A program made the position numbers and the translations under genes. From a virus, in the IMG/VR virus record IMGVR_UViG_3300025889_000166, positions 1 through 52,174 of that record: a DNA stretch of 52,174 nt; one strand, 5' to 3'. Shown here piece by piece: positions 46,601-52,174 of the stretch (the first letter of the stretch is position 1; each line of letters opens with the position of its first letter). The notes beneath the pieces were generated by a model. It was not told the origin of the DNA, did no database searches, and saw only the letters and a program-made list of their open reading frames with translations.

Positions 46601-49600
46601 TGTCACAGCGGCGACTATCATCAAAACAGGGCTCGTACTCGTCGGTCAGTGGGCGCTCGGGAAGCTACAGGATGCGCTAGACTCAGCGGGCGCACTCGGC
46701 GGCAAGAATCGCGAGTCGGTTGTTCGTCGCATTGAGGCGCAGAAGGTCAACGTCCGAAGCACGCAGGCATCGCTGCCGGTAGTGTACGGTATCCAGCGGG
46801 TCGGGTTGATCGTCAACGATGTTCGCAACGCCAGCAGCCCCAGTACGTTCTTCAGCGGAGCGACCGGCAAGGACGTGCTGGTAAAATCCGGTGCCATCGC
46901 TATCGGCTCCGAGGACGGGTCTGGTATACAAGCGGTAGACAACATCCGCGTCTACGACGACGGCGACTACGCCATCACATCACCCGCGTCGTTCCCCTCG
47001 TCGGCTGTCAACACCAACGTGGCGCTGCCGTACACGAACTATCTGAAGTACATCATCCAAGACGGTGATGATGCTCAGACGGTACCGAGTGACCTCGGGA
47101 CGGCGATGGGTTGGAGTGCGGACTACAAAGCGCGAGGCGTAGCATACGGGGCGTTCTTCTGCCTGTACAACGAGAACGTCTGGAAGCGCGGCGTCCCGCA
47201 GATCACGATGGATGTGACCGGGAACAGAGTTTACGATCCACGCACCTCGTCATGGATCGGCTACAACGCATCGGGCGCATCCTCTGACAATCCCGCACTC
47301 TGCATCCTCGACTATCTAACCTCGAAGCGGTACGGGGCGGGCATCCCCTACGCAGCGCGGGACGGTGGCACGCTCGACTTCATCGACGAGCAGAGCTTTG
47401 AGGACGCAGCAGACTACTGCGACGTGTTGGTCAACACGTACACGGCAGGACCGCAGGAGAAGCGGTTCCGCATGAACGCGGTGGTCGATACTTCGCGGGT
47501 CGTGTCCGCGAACCTCGTCGAGATGTTGGCGACTTGCCGAGGCGAACTCGTCTGGCAGAACGGCAAATATCGGCTCATCATCCGACAGCCGCAGACGGCT
47601 CAATCTTTTGAGTTGACCGAGGACAATATCGTCGGCGCGTTGGATTGGACACGGCAAGGAACCAGCGTACCGAACCTTATTGAAGCCACGTTCCCGAACG
47701 GCTCGGGCGACGACTATGTGGCCGACAGCATCCAGTTCCCGCCAGTAGGCACGACGACCTATCTGGACGAGGACAACGGCATCGAAAACCGGCTGGAGAT
47801 CGCGCTGCCGTACACGACGAGCATCTACCAAGCGCAGCGCACCGTGGAGACGATGCTCAAGGAGTTGCGTGCGGACGTGTACGTCACTCTAACGGCCACG
47901 CAAGCCGCGTACACCTTGCAGGTCGGAGATGTCGTCAACGTCACTCACAGCGGCCCTCAGTGGTCGCAGAAGCCATTCGTGGTGCGTAGCGTTGCGCTTA
48001 CGGCTGACGGACTCGTGGGGCTCGGCTTGCAAGAGTACGACTCGACCGCGTACACCCTGACGACCCCGGATCAAGAGTCGTCGGACGATGCCATCGACTT
48101 GCCCGATCCGCAACGTGCGTTCATCACGATCGGTATGTCTGGCGACCGCTTCGTGTCGCAGGGTGCGACGACGAGCGGAGGAGTGGCAGCGCAGCAGTGG
48201 AAGCGGCGGCTCCAGTTCCGCACGGGGATCAACACGCGGTCGGTCAACATTGTATACGACTTCGACCGGCCCGGTCTGGCTGGGGGAGCCGCGACCAACT
48301 TCTCGCGCAACTACGTCCTCAACGTCACGCCTGACACTGAGGTCACGCACATCCTGCAAGACGGTGCGAGCGCCGATCAGATTTTCCTCGCTCGTGACGA
48401 CAACGGCACGACCAGATACGACGAGGCGATCAGTGTCACGATCACGCCGAACGATACGACGGGCGGCGGCGGGCAAGACGGGACAGTCGTCACGACACAG
48501 ATCCTCGACCTCGCACTAGAGGATGATCTCGGGTTTCGGGTAGACGCTGAGGTCGAAGTCGTCGAGGCGAACTACGCGGAGGCGAACGGTGATGCGTGGT
48601 TCTCGTTTACGACCTCCATCGCATACTTCGCGCAAGGCTTCACGATGCCAGCCGGTACCGACCGCGATCTGGCGTCGGTCGAGGTGTACCTGCAACGGGT
48701 CGGATCGCCAACTGGCGACGTGAACCTGTACGTCTACGACAACAACGCTACGCCGACACCGGACGAGCCAAACGCTTCGGTCGCTGCGGCAACGACATCA
48801 TTCACGGCATCTAGTCTGAGCGCATCGGGTCAGGTCGTTCGTCTGGACATGGACCGCGTGAGCCTGACCGCTGGCGGTTCCTATTGGGTGGTCGTCGAAC
48901 ACATCGACAGCAGCGGAACCGACTACGTGCAGATCCGCGTGGACGAGTCGAGCCCGAACGGTTCGGACATGACCGACACGGCTACCTCGCCAGAGATCGT
49001 ATCGTGGACCGTGACGAGTGCCTCGACCAGACAGGCGGCGGGCTTCTACGTGCGGCGGTTCGGCACGCAGGTCGTCCCGACCCGACAGCTTGCGCCCGCT
49101 GCGGACAAGAGTGCGAAGTTCACATGGCAAGCGGACGGCACCGTTGCACTCGCCAGTCTCACCAGCGGAGGCGGTGGTGGTGCGACCACCCTCGCCGGCC
49201 TGACCGACACCACGATCACGGCACCGGGCGCTGGCGACTTCCTCCGCTACAACGGCTCGACGTGGCTAAACACCACACTCGTCGCAGGAGACATCCCTAG
49301 CCTAGACGCTGCCAAGATCACGACGGGGACGTTCGCTACTGCGCGTATCCCCGACCTCGACGCCGCCAAGATCACGACAGGCACGTTCGCCATCGGGCGC
49401 ATCCCGGTTGCATCGATTGACCACGATTCGTTGCTCAACTTTGTCGCAAACGAACACGTCGATCATTCAGCCGTGGCGATTACTGGAAGTTCAGGACTCA
49501 CAGGTGGCGGCGATCTTACCGCGTCTAGCAGTATCACGGTGAAATACACGTCGGGCTCCAACCTCATCGACAGTGCCGCAGACAACGGGGATGTCGTCGC

Positions 49601-52174
49601 GGCTGATTACATCCTGTATCAAGACTTAGACACGGGAGAGGTTCGTAAGGACACCGTGGGCGCTCTGCCGTTTACGAACAACACGGGAGACGTCGAGAGC
49701 GTAGCTAATGCGACCAACGGCGGCTTGACCGCTACGGACAGCGGCGGGCCAGACGTTACCCTCGCGCTCGCTGTTGACAACCTATTAGATCATTCTGGCA
49801 CTCTAGCTGCCGCTGACCGTTTTGCTGTTTGGGAGTCAGGCGCGGGGACGCGCAAGATCGCTGCATCATCTATTGGGTTGAATCTTTTCAACAACAACCT
49901 GTCCTTAGACGCAACCGACATTGCTGCTGGACAGTTCGCAACCGTAGGCGGGACGTACACGTTCGCGGGGGCGGCTGTTCTGCGGATGGGAAGCAACACC
50001 ACGCAGCCGACCCTTCAATTCTGGGATCGTGATACAGTAGGAGGTGCGTACAGGGATGTCATCACGGTTCCCGACGTCGAGGAGCTAGACATCGGGTCAC
50101 TCGGTTGGGCTGTAGACATTCTCGGCTCATCGGTGCTCGTCAATGGTGCCGCAATAGGTACAGTCTCATCGGTCAGTAATGCGACGAATGGCGGCATCAC
50201 GGTCACAAATAACACGACCACGCCAACGCTCGCGGTTGACGCGAGTGATTTGCCCAACTTCACTGCCGCTACCTCTATGGAAGCGACGGATAGGTTCGTC
50301 GTCCACGAGGCAGGGCAAGCATCCCCAAGTGCGAGGCAGATCGCTCCTGTCGACATCCCGTTGAGCATCTTCAACAACAACTTGGGCCTCGGGCAGAACG
50401 TCCAAGGTGCGGGGATCACTCTTAGTACCACGACGGTCACGAACGACACAATCGCCATCGACTACCAGACCACATCGAACGTCATCTCCGATGCGAACAA
50501 TTTCGCGGGCCTGAGCGTCGATGCTGCGAATGACAGGATCTTGATTGACGATGTGAGCGCAGCCGGTACGAGCGTCGATCCCAGAGTCGGGTACATCAAC
50601 GTCAATGATCTTCCGTTCGCCACCCCAACCCACACACACCCCGCTTCCGATATCACTGCGGGTACATTCGGCTCTGGCGACTACACGTTCCCCGCCGACT
50701 TGACGGTTCAGGACCAACTTCAGGTGACCGGCACTGGCCCACACTCCATTGGTGGCGCGGCAGTTGGCAGACACCAAGTTCTCCAGTACGGTTCATTCAC
50801 CAGTGACGGGAGCTTAACATACGCGTCGGCCTTCCTTCTGGATACGGCTCTCGAAGGGGCGTCTGGTGACACCGACAGCTTGGTGGGGATGTATCTAAGC
50901 GCGAACATCACTACGCAAGGCGCAACGCAAACGGTCACCGACGTAGCTCAGCTTCTGATTGAAGAACCAGCGATAGTGGTGGGCACGGGTGACACGATCA
51001 CCAATGCCAGCACTCTCAAGATCAACAGTGCGCCTGATGAGGCTACCAACAATTACGCCCTGTGGGTCGCGAGCGGGCTGTCGAGATTCTCTGGCGACCT
51101 ACAGGCGTCGGGGGATCTGTTCGTGAATGCCGGACTCAGCCTCCAGAACGAGACATCGGCCACCGATCCTACGGCAGCAAACTCAGGCTACCAGACGCTC
51201 TACTCGTTCGACAACGGCAGCACATTTGAGCTTCGGACGATCGTGTCCGATTCTCCGAACCCAGATCTGGTCCGCAACATCCCTCTCGTCACCGGCTCGG
51301 CAGCTAATAACGAGCTGCTCGTCTCTACCGGCACAGACCATGAAGCAGAGTGGTCAGGCAGCGGACTAACGTGGAACGGCACGACACTGAACGCCACGAA
51401 CTTCACCGGAAACGGGTCGGGGCTTAGTGGTGTGTCTGCCAGTGGTCTGACGCTCAACGCGACAGTCGCCACGAACACCTACTATCCGGTATGGTCCGAC
51501 GCCACTTCGGGTTCGGGCCAGACGACCTTTGGTGACAACGTAATAAGAGTCGTCATCGGTACGCCGGATGAGGTTACGATTGCGGGGAATCTCACGACCG
51601 ACGAGGTAGACACGACCACCGGGGGAATCCTGACCGGAGGCACCCAGCGCGTTCAGCAGGACGGGGATCTCGTCAACATCGGTTCCATCACAGCGACGGG
51701 AAACTTGATAACCAGTGGAGCGGGTCCGCACTCAATCGGCGGCTCAACTGAAGATCATGTACAGGTGCAAATTGCAGGAACCTTTACATCCGGTGGCAGT
51801 TCTTTCTCTAACTCGTCTTTACGCTTGGACTCGACCCTAATCGGAGCGTCGGGCGACACCAGCTTCCAAGCCCAATTCGCCGCTGGAATCGCGGTATCTA
51901 ATGGGTCAATAACAACCCAAGCAAACGACACGGTGACCGATGTCGCCACGATGATCTTGGGTGAGCCAAACATCACAGTTGGCACCTCGGGAGCGGTGAC
52001 AAATGCGTCAACCCTGAAGATCACTGGTGCGCCGGATGAAGGTACCAACAACTACGCGCTTTTCATCGATTCCGGTGACGTTCGGATGGAGAGCGTTGTC
52101 TACACGGGCAATCTCCAACCGCTCTCTAACTCGACCTTCGCGGTCGGCACGGCGATCAATCGGTGGTCTACCGT
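46593..52174 (+). CDS. Tail-tip J-like host specificity protein with fibre repeats (runs off the right edge)
   Basis: 1860 codons are visible without a stop in this frame. The first ~480 residues resemble the J-like tail-tip family (VYGIQRVGLIV, ALCILDYLTSKRYGAGIP, GELVWQNGKYRLIIRQP, VGDVVNVTHSGPQWSQKPFVV). A middle part has Fn3/jelly-roll-like modules. From about residue 900 there are fibre modules: a DAAKITTGTF repeat (49302-49409), two NATNGG(L/I)T units, and two GPHSIGG...NASTLKI...APDEATNNYAL units (from 50736 and 51723). It should bind the receptor and form the central fibre. The remainder probably continues at base 1. Confidence 0.8.
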   Translation, partial: MASVTAATIIKTGLVLVGQWALGKLQDALDSAGALGGKNRESVVRRIEAQKVNVRSTQASLPVVYGIQRVGLIVNDVRNASSPSTFFSGATGKDVLVKSGAIAIGSEDGSGIQAVDNIRVYDDGDYAITSPASFPSSAVNTNVALPYTNYLKYIIQDGDDAQTVPSDLGTAMGWSADYKARGVAYGAFFCLYNENVWKRGVPQITMDVTGNRVYDPRTSSWIGYNASGASSDNPALCILDYLTSKRYGAGIPYAARDGGTLDFIDEQSFEDAADYCDVLVNTYTAGPQEKRFRMNAVVDTSRVVSANLVEMLATCRGELVWQNGKYRLIIRQPQTAQSFELTEDNIVGALDWTRQGTSVPNLIEATFPNGSGDDYVADSIQFPPVGTTTYLDEDNGIENRLEIALPYTTSIYQAQRTVETMLKELRADVYVTLTATQAAYTLQVGDVVNVTHSGPQWSQKPFVVRSVALTADGLVGLGLQEYDSTAYTLTTPDQESSDDAIDLPDPQRAFITIGMSGDRFVSQGATTSGGVAAQQWKRRLQFRTGINTRSVNIVYDFDRPGLAGGAATNFSRNYVLNVTPDTEVTHILQDGASADQIFLARDDNGTTRYDEAISVTITPNDTTGGGGQDGTVVTTQILDLALEDDLGFRVDAEVEVVEANYAEANGDAWFSFTTSIAYFAQGFTMPAGTDRDLASVEVYLQRVGSPTGDVNLYVYDNNATPTPDEPNASVAAATTSFTASSLSASGQVVRLDMDRVSLTAGGSYWVVVEHIDSSGTDYVQIRVDESSPNGSDMTDTATSPEIVSWTVTSASTRQAAGFYVRRFGTQVVPTRQLAPAADKSAKFTWQADGTVALASLTSGGGGGATTLAGLTDTTITAPGAGDFLRYNGSTWLNTTLVAGDIPSLDAAKITTGTFATARIPDLDAAKITTGTFAIGRIPVASIDHDSLLNFVANEHVDHSAVAITGSSGLTGGGDLTASSSITVKYTSGSNLIDSAADNGDVVAADYILYQDLDTGEVRKDTVGALPFTNNTGDVESVANATNGGLTATDSGGPDVTLALAVDNLLDHSGTLAAADRFAVWESGAGTRKIAASSIGLNLFNNNLSLDATDIAAGQFATVGGTYTFAGAAVLRMGSNTTQPTLQFWDRDTVGGAYRDVITVPDVEELDIGSLGWAVDILGSSVLVNGAAIGTVSSVSNATNGGITVTNNTTTPTLAVDASDLPNFTAATSMEATDRFVVHEAGQASPSARQIAPVDIPLSIFNNNLGLGQNVQGAGITLSTTTVTNDTIAIDYQTTSNVISDANNFAGLSVDAANDRILIDDVSAAGTSVDPRVGYINVNDLPFATPTHTHPASDITAGTFGSGDYTFPADLTVQDQLQVTGTGPHSIGGAAVGRHQVLQYGSFTSDGSLTYASAFLLDTALEGASGDTDSLVGMYLSANITTQGATQTVTDVAQLLIEEPAIVVGTGDTITNASTLKINSAPDEATNNYALWVASGLSRFSGDLQASGDLFVNAGLSLQNETSATDPTAANSGYQTLYSFDNGSTFELRTIVSDSPNPDLVRNIPLVTGSAANNELLVSTGTDHEAEWSGSGLTWNGTTLNATNFTGNGSGLSGVSASGLTLNATVATNTYYPVWSDATSGSGQTTFGDNVIRVVIGTPDEVTIAGNLTTDEVDTTTGGILTGGTQRVQQDGDLVNIGSITATGNLITSGAGPHSIGGSTEDHVQVQIAGTFTSGGSSFSNSSLRLDSTLIGASGDTSFQAQFAAGIAVSNGSITTQANDTVTDVATMILGEPNITVGTSGAVTNASTLKITGAPDEGTNNYALFIDSGDVRMESVVYTGNLQPLSNSTFAVGTAINRWST
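49302..49409 (+). repeat. 54-base tandem repeat in the fibre gene
   Basis: Two direct copies (49302-49355 and 49356-49409) encode LDAAKITTGTFA(T/I)(A/G)RIP. Such motifs are common spacers in long phage fibres. Replication slippage could change the copy number. Confidence 0.8.
50736..52095 (+). repeat. Two copies of a ~120-residue fibre module
   Basis: Copy A (about 50736-51100) and copy B (about 51723-52095) share GPHSIGG, FTS(D/G)GS, GASGDT, TVTDVA, EP, NASTLKI and APDE-TNNYAL in the same order. They are separated by about 620 bases of other fibre sequence. Confidence 0.75.

Overview
The window looks like the essentially complete genome of a tailed double-stranded DNA phage with a long non-contractile tail (a siphovirus). 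Every convincing gene is on the + strand, genes are tightly packed with ATGA or TGATG stop/start overlaps, and one recognisable member of each virion module is present. Both ends of the window lie inside tail-fibre-like sequence: an open frame runs off the 3' end after a J-like tail-tip protein, and another enters at base 1. This fits a circular or circularly permuted genome cut inside the fibre gene. No integrase, excisionase or CI-type repressor was recognised, so a virulent lifestyle is likely. The host cannot be named. The lambda-like order of tail-tip genes (M-, L-, K-, J-like) suggests a Gram-negative bacterium with a GC-rich genome.

Layout. 1-2287: fibre C-terminus and small virion genes. 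2343-4269: a lysis-type cassette of small membrane proteins plus a DUF5675 protein. 4270-11537: large beta-rich virion or appendage proteins. 11538-12200: a membrane-anchored coiled-coil protein. 12219-25242: early and DNA-metabolism genes, namely a putative annealing protein, an SSB with an acidic tail, HNH and PD-(D/E)XK nucleases, a replisome organiser, a DnaB-like helicase, a sigma region-4-like mini-protein, a YqaJ exonuclease, a helicase-methyltransferase fusion and a C5 cytosine methyltransferase. 25440-31671: terminase subunits, portal, minor head protein and a metallophosphoesterase. 31673-34048: an island of small early-type genes with its own promoters and terminator, including an exported lytic transglycosylase. 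34066-37356: protease/scaffold, decoration protein and capsid. 37444-41078: connectors and tail tube. 41094-52174: tail chaperones with a -1 frameshift, tape measure, tail tip and J-like fibre.

The most notable non-coding system is a repeated promoter/operator module. Five intergenic copies (12219, 17899, 20947, 31680, 33354) each carry a TTGACA -35 box, a 16-bp spacer, a TAnnTT -10 box and two 15-bp inverted repeats of the form GTTGA-N5-TCAAC (arms imperfect in some copies) whose starts are exactly 26 bp apart. Each is followed by a conserved leader ending in the ribosome-binding site. Two of these modules share a further layout: an upstream T8 tract, a first gene, a GC hairpin, a second copy of the leader and a second gene. 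A sigma region-4-like protein is encoded directly upstream of the second copy. A degenerate sixth operator pair lies upstream of the replication genes.

Other points of interest are a 204-codon frame nested inside the cytosine methyltransferase gene, two overlapping small genes sharing a 10-residue repeat, a duplicated stop/RBS/start junction in the island, a multi-arm RNA structure over the protease start codon, and a probable internal start for a scaffold protein. Family names are from recognition of sequence motifs, not from database searches.
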